The translations under genes were made by a program, and so were the position numbers. This document shows, piece after piece, positions 54,552 through 64,000 of a stretch of DNA of 64,000 nt. Source of the DNA: Viridothelium virens (taxonomy: Eukaryota > Ascomycota > Dothideomycetes > Trypetheliales > Trypetheliaceae). Numbering within the stretch: the first letter of the stretch is position 1; the number at the start of each line of letters is the position of its first letter. The notes beneath the pieces were generated by a model. It was not told the origin of the DNA, did no database searches, and saw only the letters and a program-made list of their open reading frames with translations. The stretch is from positions 496,001 to 560,000 of the forward strand of contig ML991771.1 of NCBI GenBank assembly GCA_010094025.1, in the 5' to 3' direction.

Positions 54552-56781
54552 TCATCTCGCCCGCTTCGCCTGTTGCAAGCTCGGCGTACTCGATGGCCGC
54601 TTCCCCGAGGAACTCCCCTCGCTCACACTGCTCCCCGTACTCTGTTTCCTCTCCTGTCCCGTGCTGCTCTCTCCACTCTTCCCGCTGTCCTTCGTCTTCA
54701 GCTCCCCAGTCACGCCTCTCAGACTGGGAGGCACCTCTTGCCCGCTCTTCAGAAACCACAGTTTCAGATTGCGTGCCTTGTCTTTGAGCTGCACCTGATT
54801 GCGGTCTTTGAGGACTTCAGAGATGTTGCCTCCGGCACCATAAAGGGCAAGGATTGCAGACCAGTGCGGCCCGCCGACGCGCTCGAGACCGGCTAGGAGA
54901 GCGGACTCTTCATCTGGAGTCCAAGGACGGCGCGGTGAGGGGTGTGATGCTGCGGTCGTCTTGGTGGCTGAGGGGTTGCTGGTCGGATTTTTGATGTTGG
55001 GTGTAGAAGCAGAGGACTGGTGCGCACGGTTGTAGAGGGACTGTACGGGCTCGGAGAGGATGGGAGAGGGCGTCTCAGTGGCGGGAGAAAGATTGCTGCT
55101 GGATTGCATAAGGGACTGTTGGGGGCGGGTGTCTGAGGACACGGGCGAGGGCGTGGTTCCAAAGCCAGGGTTGATTGGTGCGCTGGAAGAACTGATAAGA
55201 GCAGGTTGAGAGGCGAGAGCAGCGTTGCGAGTCGAGTCGTGACTGTCAATCGACGCATTACGAGATGGCGTATGCATAGGCGGCAGCATTTCTGTTTGCA
55301 GCGGTCGTCGTGTAGAACTGGAAGGTACTTGAGAATCTCTGTAAGACGTCGCGTCGGAGTAGTCGGGATGGCTTGCACGTGGTGCGTAGGAATTGGAGCC
55401 ATCTGAAGTTTTGTTGACATTGTGACTCAGCTCTTTCAAGAATTCAGTCCAGTCGTATTTCCTGGCTAGAAGAGCGAGCGAGCCTTCAGACACAAGATAG
55501 TACCGGCGGGTGTTCATACGCGTGATAAAATCTTGCTCGCTCGGTATTAGTTGCTTCGCATCAGGTCGACGAGTCAGCAAATGAGCTTCCATATTGGAAG
55601 GAAATAGATCTTGAATCATCTCGTCTCGCGACATGCCGCCGTTGACCACGGTCGAGATGTAAGCCTGTGTCTTGAGCTCCAGAAAGAGAGCGGCGTGCCA
55701 TTTGAGCATCCGGGTGCCATATGGGACAAAGGTATCCAAGAAATGATTGTGTAGATAGTATACATTCACGTCAGTACTGTTTCCAAATATACTCGACATG
55801 AACGTCGCCAAGTTTGCTTTCCGTATTGTTTCTTGCTGTTGAAGGTCCTGCAGGCCGAGAAGAGTGTGATTGAGAAAGCCATGGTCTCGACTGTATATTC
55901 TTTTGGTGTTCTCGAAGAGCGCTTTCAGAGTAGCATACGCTTGGCCCTTGTCGCTATCCGGACGGGTCACAAAATTGACGATATCTGGGAAGGAGCTTTT
56001 TGTAAAGGTTGCGATGACTTGGGCCGCCTGGGTATCGCGGATAGGTAAGCACGGCTCGGGTAAAAGTTGTTGGGTGGGAGGGAGGGTGACTTACCAAGTT
56101 GTCCAGCATAGGCAGGCTCTGGAGCTTCAGGTGGAGAGTTGGGTCCAAAGAATAGTATCCATTGGAGAACTGCTGGCTGGACATATTATTCCATCCAAGG
56201 CCATTGGGGGCACTGGGGCCATTGGGGCCATTGGCTGTGGGATACTGCCCCGCAGAAAATGCCACCGGTGGCATACCAAAGCTTGCCGCATAGGGACCAT
56301 TCAGTGATGGGACCACCGGGGCCGGGTGTTGGTACTGGGTATCATGCGCAAGTGGGTAGCCGGACTGAACGTATTGTCCATTGGCATCCAAGGAGGAAGG
56401 AGCATATGAATCCACATTTGAGACATGATTCGGCGGATTCGACATTAATAGGGGCTGGTTCATCGCTCGGAAAGTCTGGATAGGAGGTCTGCGGTCCCAA
56501 GGCTGACCTTGAGCCGGACGCGTCGTCTTTGGACCCTCTGAACTATGGAGACTGGATCCCTGGATTTGATATCGAGCATTGCGCAACGTCCCGCAGTTCG
56601 GCACGCCTCCCCGGAGCGTTCTTAGAGTGCGATTCAACCCTGTTCGCGCCTCTGAGGCTCGATCAGCGTTTCAGCTTGGAGTAGCGCACTCAGACGCTGG
56701 GGAGGGTCGGTCTGGGCAGAGATGAGGGTGGGAAGATGATACTGACTCCAATCCACTGGCGCAGGATCGCCGGCCTCGGGA
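54552..56781 (-). CDS. TRF-like telomere-repeat-binding protein (TRFH region plus telobox Myb); 5' end unresolved
   Basis: Predicted double-stranded telomere (TTAGGG) binding protein of the TRF/Taz1/Tbf1 group. Secure exons: 56027-54552 and the exon ending at 56095; their join gives PMLDNLAAQVIATF. The TRFH-like helical region follows (GQAYATLKALFENTKRIYSR, LFLELKTQAYISTVVNGGMS). After a Ser/Thr/Pro-rich linker comes the Myb/telobox: RRPWTPDEESALLAGLERVG, HWSAILALYG and VQLKDKARNLKLWF. The exon containing ATG 56463 (MNQPLLMSN) is open to about 56,637. A further upstream block, 56781-56639 (DPAPVDWSQYHLPTL, RLSALLQAETLIEPQRREQ), is clearly protein-like, follows a good acceptor, and lies in a shifted frame. 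A short intron or a sequence error separates them. The true start was not found. Confidence 0.8.
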
Positions 56782-59700
56782 CTAGGAGGACAGCGAGAAA
56801 GAGAGGACGAGTTTATTTGCTGGCATGACGTTCGTGGTGCGGGCGTCGCGTGCCGGGGTCCAAAACTCTAAGACTAAAACATCGTCGAACGCGGCGCACT
56901 CCTCGGTAAGCGACTCCGGACGCCACTGAATCAGAATGTGAGAAGACGAGAAGATGAAACGTGGATGGGATGCCCATGTCCATGATTTGAGATTGAGATA
57001 CGCGACTGGCTCGCCTTATCGCCACCCCGATAGCCCAGCTCTGCTCCGTACACGCTCTACGTTTCCACTTGCCTGTCCGTGCAATAAACATTCTATGACC
57101 GCCGGGACTGTAGGATTTAGTGCATGCACAACTTCACGACTTGCTCAACTGCCTTCCGGTTTGAGGACACAGCAACTGGTGCACCCTAGTGTTCCACTAT
57201 CCACCACCACATGTGTAGCGATTATTAATATGGAAATAGCGCTAGTGCCTAATTCCAGGACGAGTAATGTGAGCAGTGGGTGAGTAGTGGACGAGTACGG
57301 AGTACCATCTCGGATCTTACCCTAAGCCCACTGTCTCAACTCAAGCTAATACACATCGCCTCGTCTGGCATCTGGTCGATTCTCTGGCCTTCGCTTTCCC
57401 CACGGCAACCGATGATTGCGTGTTCTATGGATCTCCAGCTCGCGGGCGTAACGTTCCCGTACGGGGTCTTCTTGGGTCGGCGGATAATGCTCCCAAATTA
57501 AAGAGCTCTCATGGTTCGCAATTGAGCCCACTGGGTAATAAATCATACTGATCTTGATTGCGTCGAGTCGCGTAATTGGTCCTCAAGCTAAAATGGCGCG
57601 AATCTACCCATATCCCGTGAACTCCAGCCGTCATCTTCGGGCCGCATGCATGGATTAGGTATGAAATAGTCGGATTACCCCGTGGGCCCGTAGCCTATAC
57701 AGAGAGCTTTGTCGCTGGTACGCTAGCTATGTTGGCCCAAAATGAGTAGCTGCGCACTACTGGCAACAGATCAACGGATCCACTTGGTGTACCAGACAAG
57801 TCCCCCGGTAGCCCCCTTCCATTTCCTAACTTGCCAGGATGCGGATATTGCGTACCCTCACGACATCAAGGAAACGATATTTGCCTTCAAGTCTTCAAGG
57901 TACTCATCTGTGCTGACAACTGTACCGGCCAAACGATTCGGACCGATACTCATCATCCTGAACTTCACGCCTTGACTCTATCGAACTGGCAGGATGGCTT
58001 ACAATGGACGCCATTGGTTCAACGGAAAAATCGCAGAGCCACAGACTAGGTTAGATCTTTGAAGCTTCTGCGTCAATTGCATGCTCAGTCCCACGATCCA
58101 GGACTTGATGACGACCCAAATGATGACGTTACGAGGCACGGACCATGATCATTCGGCTCTGTGCATGAGAACAAAATTCATTTCATCTATGTACAAGGCT
58201 ACCAAGACAGACAAAATTCCAAGAACTGGTGGCTTTGGAGCCAATGGTTGCGAATCGGAGCCAAAGAGAACTATCGCTGAGGTTGAGTGGTTCGTCAATC
58301 CTTAGTTCGAGGATTTGATGGACTGAAAAGGCACCCAGCACGATGTAAAAAGACCCATGGCAGCCGAAGCTGAGCAGGAGAATCAGCAGCTCAGATGCCC
58401 AATGTACACAGAATCAATGATGAGAAGGTCGGCAATGTTCGTTGCGTCTGTGGTTCGGTCAATCACGGAGCAATGGTCGACGAGTCTGAGATCCGAACAG
58501 AAAATGTTTCCCAAGAGAAAGAGCGCCTGGTTCGAGGATAAATCGACGAAGGAGGCACCTAAAAGTATAGAAAGACCCGTGTCAGCCGAAGCTGAGCAGG
58601 AGGGTGGATCAGAATGGTTTTGAATTCATCATTGTCCCGTCCTTGCGGACCAGGAGCTCAGATCCCCTTTGTACTGAAGGTCCTGGCATAGCCAGATTCA
58701 TCATTCGCTTTACCTGCCTTCTGGTGTGCTTGTCCATTTCCAAGCTGGCAAAGCGAGAATTGAGGAGATTTGATCGATGATGAGAACGTCGGCACTGTGT
58801 GTTGCCTCTGCCCTCCGGCGAGCCACTGAGCAATGGTCGACAAGTCTGAGATCCAAAGGAAGAATGTCTCCTGCGAGAAGAAGCGTTGTGAGTCAGTCAA
58901 ACCCCTTGATGAGGAACCAGATCTTGGTAGGCAGCAGGTGATCTACTCATCTTTGAAAGATGCAAAGACTGCTCGACGATCATAGGGCATCCGCGTTGAG
59001 CCATTGGATGTGCAAGGCGAAGGTTTGGGCAAGCTAATGAAGAGGTTGCAAAGACGTGAGGTATGTAAAGGGAAACCCCTTTGGTAAAGAGAGGAGTTGA
59101 CGTAGTGGGATTGGAGGTGCGATTATCAGAGGGATATTGAGAAAAGAGAAATGGATGAAGTTGAGAGATGGTTAGAGACTCATTGGGCTGGCTTAAATAT
59201 GGTGGGTAAGACACCTTCACACTTTCCCCATGAAACTCGAGAAGGGCGTGGCTGCGATACACAAGTAGTCTTTGCGTCAGGAGCATGATATACGAGGCAA
59301 GGACTTGGGAAATTCATAAGTCTTTGGAAGGTCTGAACGTCACGTAAGGAAGGCAAGTCCTTCTCCGCATGGGCGTTCTTTATAATTGGGAAGCAGTAGC
59401 GAGCAATGTCAGTTCGTTTTTATCACTATGAAAACGGAAAGAGAAGGTTGGCAGTGGGACTAAGGTATTACTGATGAGTGCAGGTTCGTTCCTGATACTG
59501 AGCAACAGCAGTACCCACACGGAAGCAAGGAATCGTCAATGCTGCGTACATGGCTATCGTATTTCATGTATGTCTGTCAGTTATAATCATGTGGCTTTGA
59601 AGGTGCGAACGATGGAGTCGACAACATTGCCGCAAAAGCGTTGTTACTTGATCTTTCACTGGTGCCAGCCTATCGAAGAAGTCGCGAACGAGCACCTGTC

Positions 59701-60948
59701 TATTCAAAGAATCTGCCTTCTAAGTGCGACGGTGCATCGAGGACTGAGCAAACATGCAATCAGGCCCGTTGGTGCAGTTTCCGTAGCTGGAGTAGGGGAA
59801 GATGCCTTACGGATACCTGATTGTCATTAAAATGCACACGTCAAACGTCTCAATCAATCTTGAGATTCAGTCAACCTCCCCAATCAAGCTTTTGAGCTGA
59901 CAACTAGCGTATTAGCTTGTAGCCGCTACGTGACCCATTTCATTCACATCTCTAGTACCAGTCTTTCATCAACTTCCGAGTCTATCATCAAAAGCTTTAC
60001 TTTATCCTCGACCCCGATGAGTGTTCTTTTCCACAAATTCACTGGTAGCGGACCCGCACTCGATCACGTCGGTGGATGAAGTGCAATTTGTTGATGCTAT
60101 CGTGCCTGCTCCTGCGGTGAACTTGATCTAATCCACGTATCGGAATGACATGTCAGTTGAAAGGCCTGAGTCGCCAACATCTCTGCACACGAGGCGAGTG
60201 AACACCGTAGTCATGGGCTCTCATATCCTAGCTCAGGCTATCTAGGCTGGGCGATGTAGTGGTTGATGAAGTCCCATGCTTTACAAGTCTCTACAAGATC
60301 GAGATTTGGCGGATAGACTCCAGTTTATGCTTGTCCTGAGTTCCTTCACCCCTATTCTCACCTTCTGAGGAGAAATGGCCGTGTGGAATCCGCGAGGGGC
60401 GCTCAGTCAAGATATTGAGAGGCTCCGGAACATTTCATTCAAATTCTTCCAGCTTTCTACGGTCCTTGCCACATGCAAAATTTATCTACCAGAGTAGAAT
60501 TGGAGCGACCCAACATGAGCCCGCCACACCATTGACGGGAAACACCAATAGGGAGGAATCCTTAATCATAGGCCACTCCCTTTCAAAAACGCCGCAAAAT
60601 TAGTAGGGTTCAAAAACTGCCTCTTACATCGATTTATCAAAAATACTCGGCATGTTAAATACTACGTTTCTATGGAGGAATACTGTCAGTTTCCTTCAGA
60701 AAGAGTTCGCGTTATTGGAAATCCGCTTCGCTGTTCCGAGCCGACGGAGCGCTCGGTTAAGCTGCGATTTCTTGGCTGTACAAGGAGTCTGGTCTCCCAC
60801 CTATCCTGATACTCAATTAGCTTTTGAGTATTTGACCTTCTGGGGCTATTGGAGTACTGTCAGATCTGAAGTGACGAAAGTGATCGGGCGGTCTTGAAAA
60901 CCATTTGCTCCCTAGATACACCTAGAAGCCAGTTTTCGGACAATCCCA
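56782..60948. other. Gene-poor region of about 4.2 kb
   Basis: No confident gene. The part next to the TRF-like gene (56,800-57,000) probably holds its first exon; one minus-strand frame there reads protein-like (TEECAAFDDVLVLEFW). The stretch 58,200-58,890 holds a diverged repeat. The rest has only short ORFs and ordinary composition. No tRNA, rRNA or transposon ends were recognised. Confidence 0.5.
58230..58886. repeat. Three diverged copies of a ~230-bp direct repeat
   Basis: Copy A (about 58,310-58,530) and copy B (about 58,540-58,886) share AGCCGAAGCTGAGCAGGAG, GATGAGAA(G/C)GTCGGCA and GAGCAATGGTCGAC(G/A)AG in the same order. Copy B carries about 130 bp of extra sequence in two places. 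Upstream, 58,237-58,320 matches the end of copy A (GGAGCCAATGGTTGCGAATC; TTCGAGGAT), offset by 230 bp, so it is the tail of a third copy. Copy A reads in frame from ATG 58357 (MAAEAEQENQQLRCPMYTES). No family is recognised. Confidence 0.7.
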
Positions 60949-61641
60949 ATGACATCGCATGTTGACGTAACCATCAACATCGCGGCATGCACGGAAGTCG
61001 ACATTCCCCAGTGCATGGAAATCATCTCCGCTGCATTCCAGCACAATGCGCCCTTCGTCGACATTTATTTTCCAAACCATGATACCACTGGCCGAGCACA
61101 GGCCCTAGAAAGGCTCCACAACTGGTTTACATCCGATCCAGACGCCCAATTCCTCAAGGCCGAGAAGAACGGTCGAGTTTTGGGCTTTGCTGTCTGGACT
61201 CACACGCTTTCGTCGAAGAATCCGTCCCCAAACGACCTTAAAGACGCCGAAGATGTCGATGCCGTGTGGGGCAGGCTTGGCGAAGACGGCGAAAAGGAGA
61301 AACGATTTGTGGAGCAGGTTTGGTATTCCTACGTGCAACCTCGGCGGGCTGCCGTCTTCGCTGCACCAGAAGGTAAGGGCGTTATGGTTCTGGAGGTGCT
61401 GGCAGTGCATCCGGAGAGCCAGCGTATCGGTCTAGGTGAGAGACTGACGCGGTGGGGATGTGAAAAGGCCGATGAGAACGGCTTGGAGGCCATCGTGGAG
61501 GCTACCCGGGCTGGAAAGAGATGCTACGAGCGATGCGGCTTTCGAACGGAGATCGATCAGATGATATTTGATGTTGAAGACCAGTTTAAATCGCGCAGAC
61601 TACCAGATATAAGCTTCATGCGTAGAAAGAGAAGGGAATGA
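60949..61641 (+). CDS. GNAT-family N-acetyltransferase
   Basis: Single-exon gene, 230 aa, predicted to move an acetyl group from acetyl-CoA to an unknown amine. The GNAT fold is seen in order: an N-terminal strand and helix (INIAACTEVDIPQCMEIISA), the central strands around FLKAEKNGRVLGFAVWTHT, then VMVLEVLAVHPESQRIGLGE. The last is motif A with the Q-R-x-G-x-G acetyl-CoA loop. CYERCGFRTEIDQMIF is the motif B end. It resembles the many small fungal GNATs found near metabolic genes. The neighbours give no hint of substrate. It is convergent with the TBC gene, 335 bp apart. Confidence 0.9.
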   Translation: MTSHVDVTINIAACTEVDIPQCMEIISAAFQHNAPFVDIYFPNHDTTGRAQALERLHNWFTSDPDAQFLKAEKNGRVLGFAVWTHTLSSKNPSPNDLKDAEDVDAVWGRLGEDGEKEKRFVEQVWYSYVQPRRAAVFAAPEGKGVMVLEVLAVHPESQRIGLGERLTRWGCEKADENGLEAIVEATRAGKRCYERCGFRTEIDQMIFDVEDQFKSRRLPDISFMRRKRRE

Positions 61642-61976
61642 CTAAGCGGTCCTTGGAGTTCTTACTACCTCGTTGTAGACTTGTATCGTAGTGTCCTGGG
61701 CGACTGGTAGCGTTTGCGCAAGTATACCTTGGACATACACTTCGCAAAATCAGTAGTCTACCTTATATCCAGGGCGGAAATAATTGCACAGTACTTGATA
61801 TGCTTAAGGTTTAGAATGATAACACACTATTTAGACTACGGAAGGGTTAGACTTGTGTGGGTATTGTTCCAGAGTCTATCCGCTTCGTCCAAAATAAATG
61901 CCAGTCCGCCATTCTCAGGGTATATTGCATATTGATATTGATAGCCGTTCTTTACACAAGTTGTGCTCTTCGCTTT
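61642..61976. other. Convergent intergenic spacer, GNAT / TBC
   Basis: 335 bp between two convergent 3' ends, AT-rich, with no gene seen. Confidence 0.5.
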
Positions 61977-64000
61977 TTAAGCTCTCCACTCCGCTTCCTC
62001 ATCAATCGGCATTGGCTGTCTCCACGTCATGCCGATACCACCCTCCTCAGCCTCCTCTGGTGCCACACTTGAACTACGACTGCTCCTAATAGGCACCTCG
62101 AGATCCTCGCTTGCCCCACTATCCACGTAGGCCGTACCGTCTGGATCCGCTTCTCCCTCCTCCATCCTCTGTTTTCCCCTTTTCCTTTCCCTCATAGCCA
62201 CATTCACTGCTTCCTCCCTCTGTCTGATAAAGTCCAACTCCTTTTCCACGGCTCTCTGCCGCCGCTCTTCGACCTCTTCTCTCCTAACATCCTTCTTCAG
62301 TGCCTCCGATGCCTGTATCAGTCCATCGATACTGATGGCATGATTCGTCATCTGGTGGTTGATATAGTGATATACCCCGGCTGGACTATCACACTCCAGC
62401 AACGCACCCTCGTTGAGTTTCAGCAACGCGAGCGCGACCTGAAATAAGAATGTTGAGCCATCGTTAATGCACAGCACGACATCCCAGACACGGAAGAGGG
62501 CTTCGGCACTCAGACAATCTGTGAAGACGCTGAGAAACCATTGAAACGATAGTGCCTCAAGCTCGATTCCAAGTTCATCGAGATGACCCGAGAGTTTCGG
62601 GAGCAGCTCCGCCACGTACTGCCGCAGCACATGCTGATCCGCGCGAGACGTAAGCAGCGAGTCATCATAGTATCCCCGCGGCAGAATATTCTCGATCATC
62701 GAAGCAAGGAGCCAAAACGCATCTTCCGCCGTCGGCATAATCAGCAGCAGACACGCCGCAATCAGATTCATCCCCTGACAATACCCAACCTCAGGATTCC
62801 GGCGCGCATACGCCACCAGCACCTCATTGAGCCTGCGCACGCCGGGCCCCCGCCGAAAATAGATATTATCGGTCAGCGTCCTCGTGATATCCATCCCAAT
62901 CTGCGCCACCACCCCCCCACCAGCACCACCACTAGCATCGTCCGCCCCCGCCGTCACCAGATCCTCATAGTACCCCGGCACGCGCGCCGCCGATGCCCCC
63001 GCGCACTCCGCCCAGATCTTGGCGCGGTACGCGACGGGGATGCCGCCCAGCACCAGTGCCTTGAACTCCTTCCACTTCGCGCGGCCGACCTTGCCTTTAT
63101 TGCCAAGCCCTGCTACGCCGACGACTTCGCCGTCTGCGAGCGCGGCTTCGGGCATGGAGAGCGTGAGGGGTCGGCCTTCGGTAGTGGTTGTGGACGAGGA
63201 GGCAGCAGCGGCGGCTTCGTTTTCGAGGCGGCGTTCGGCGCGGACTTTGCGCAGGAAGTCGTTCCACCGCACGGTCTTGTCGCGCTGGAGGGAGTCGTGC
63301 ACTTCGGTGAGCTGTTGGAGGAGGGATTTGACGGGGTCGGACTGCTTGTTGAGCGTGTTGAGGGTGTCGATGGGGGTTGCGGTGCCGGAGCCTCCTGCTG
63401 GTGCGGCGAACTCGGCGTTGCTGGAGACGACGCGCGTCTCTGAGGGCTCGGGATTGACGCTTAAGACTGGCATGGAGCCGCGCTTCTCTATAGTCACCTT
63501 GGACGCTCCAGCCAATGTCGGGTCTTCCTCCGCATCAGCTCCGTCAACCGTCGTTATGGGAGCCGGGACAGGAGTATGAGCTAACAGCTCGGTAGGAAAG
63601 CTTGCAAGCTTCAGGTAATCCTGCCACCGCTTTGCCGTCTTCGTCCCTAGGTCCTCTTGATATGATGCTGGAGTGTCCGGTCGAGGACTCGAATCGTCTG
63701 GAGGGAAGATTGCCTCGTCCTCAGCGGCAGCGGTGATGACGTCCCTAGCACTTCCTAAGGACTCAAACCCACTGTTTCTTTTGTCTTTCTGTAGTGCTGC
63801 TGCTGCTTCCGCTTGCCGTTTCTTTCGACGATGATCATATATGAACCCAAAACGATCCGTCAGATATTCGCCACCATCGCTCATGTTGTAGTGCAGCTGC
63901 GCCAATGTTGGCGGACGTGATTCTTCTGGCAAGATCGTGTCCATTTCAACAGGACCAAGGTTTGTGGTATTTTCGAGACTGGATGGACTTACTGGCCCAA
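61977..64000 (-). CDS. TBC-domain Rab GTPase-activating protein (5' end off the right edge)
   Basis: Accelerates GTP hydrolysis by a Rab GTPase in vesicle traffic; the Rab is unknown. The 655 codons from ATG 63944 form one exon. The frame stays open to the edge with plausible coding sequence (SLENTTNLGPVEMDT), so the gene probably continues beyond 64000. The N-terminus has GGEYLTDRFGFIYDHRRKKR. The TBC domain (about 285-525) shows VLGGIPVAYRAKIWAECAGA, the arginine finger in IGMDITRTL, the glutamine finger in GYCQGMN, and FQWFLSVFTDCL with WDVVL. A charged coiled coil (EEVEERRQRAVEKELDFI) ends the protein. Both fingers are present, so it should be an active GAP. The TBC part is strongly GC-rich (about 62,750-63,300). 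Confidence 0.93.
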   Translation of the reverse strand, partial: GPVSPSSLENTTNLGPVEMDTILPEESRPPTLAQLHYNMSDGGEYLTDRFGFIYDHRRKKRQAEAAAALQKDKRNSGFESLGSARDVITAAAEDEAIFPPDDSSPRPDTPASYQEDLGTKTAKRWQDYLKLASFPTELLAHTPVPAPITTVDGADAEEDPTLAGASKVTIEKRGSMPVLSVNPEPSETRVVSSNAEFAAPAGGSGTATPIDTLNTLNKQSDPVKSLLQQLTEVHDSLQRDKTVRWNDFLRKVRAERRLENEAAAAASSSTTTTEGRPLTLSMPEAALADGEVVGVAGLGNKGKVGRAKWKEFKALVLGGIPVAYRAKIWAECAGASAARVPGYYEDLVTAGADDASGGAGGGVVAQIGMDITRTLTDNIYFRRGPGVRRLNEVLVAYARRNPEVGYCQGMNLIAACLLLIMPTAEDAFWLLASMIENILPRGYYDDSLLTSRADQHVLRQYVAELLPKLSGHLDELGIELEALSFQWFLSVFTDCLSAEALFRVWDVVLCINDGSTFLFQVALALLKLNEGALLECDSPAGVYHYINHQMTNHAISIDGLIQASEALKKDVRREEVEERRQRAVEKELDFIRQREEAVNVAMRERKRGKQRMEEGEADPDGTAYVDSGASEDLEVPIRSSRSSSVAPEEAEEGGIGMTWRQPMPIDEEAEWRA

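Noticed and set aside
62583-63443. 286-codon plus-strand ORF opposite the TBC domain
   Set aside because: Antisense shadow of a GC-rich conserved domain; the sense strand carries the catalytic motifs.
1-64000. Transposons, virus-derived elements, CRISPR arrays
   Set aside because: No transposase, reverse transcriptase, terminal repeat pair or regularly spaced short repeat was recognised; the only regular array is the exon-intron repeat inside ULP1.

Overview
The window looks like nuclear DNA of a filamentous ascomycete (Pezizomycotina; a leotiomycete-like lineage is only a guess). Genes carry short introns of about 48-90 nt with GTAAGT-like donors, CTAAT/CTGAC branch sites and C/TAG acceptors. 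Coding is dense on both strands, and the gene set is typical of such fungi: an SPX-GDPD protein, HOPS subunit Vps11, She4/UNC-45, Ula1, Ulp1, ALG2, TSC1, TAF10, Mre11, an Nrc2/Fpk1-type kinase and a TRF-like telomere protein. All exon joins below were worked out by eye from splice signals and reading frame; none is backed by transcript data.

Layout. 0-13 kb: the 5' part of SmF (-, runs off the left edge), GDE1 (-), a single-pass serine/threonine-rich membrane protein (+), VPS11 (-), SHE4 (-). 13-15 kb: ULA1 (+), divergent from SHE4. 15-17.4 kb: gene-poor, with a trinucleotide-repeat tract. 17.4-21 kb: ULP1-type SUMO protease (-), whose 5' end holds a tandem exon-intron array. 22-28 kb: ALG2 (-) and TSC1 (-). 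29.6-34.3 kb: a divergent cytochrome P450 / phenol-hydroxylase-like FAD monooxygenase pair. 34.9-39 kb: TAF10 (+) and MRE11 (+). 39.8-43.1 kb: a large proline/serine-rich protein of unknown function. 45-47.2 kb: AGC kinase. 48.5-51.4 kb: a Helo-like/ankyrin protein. 51.5-53.1 kb: sugar transporter (-). 54.5-56.8 kb: TRFH/telobox protein (-). 57-60.9 kb: gene-poor, with a diverged three-copy repeat. 61-64 kb: a GNAT acetyltransferase (+) and a TBC Rab-GAP (-, runs off the right edge).

Most genes are unrelated housekeeping genes. Two sets suggest shared function or accessory character: the P450/monooxygenase pair (oxidative metabolism of an aromatic or other small molecule) and the Helo-like/ankyrin gene beside a sugar transporter (possible self/non-self or cell-death role). 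The most unusual structure is in the ULP1 gene: four successive small exons and their introns repeat with an exact 129-bp period, all in phase 0. No CRISPR array, tRNA, rRNA, transposon or virus-like element was recognised.
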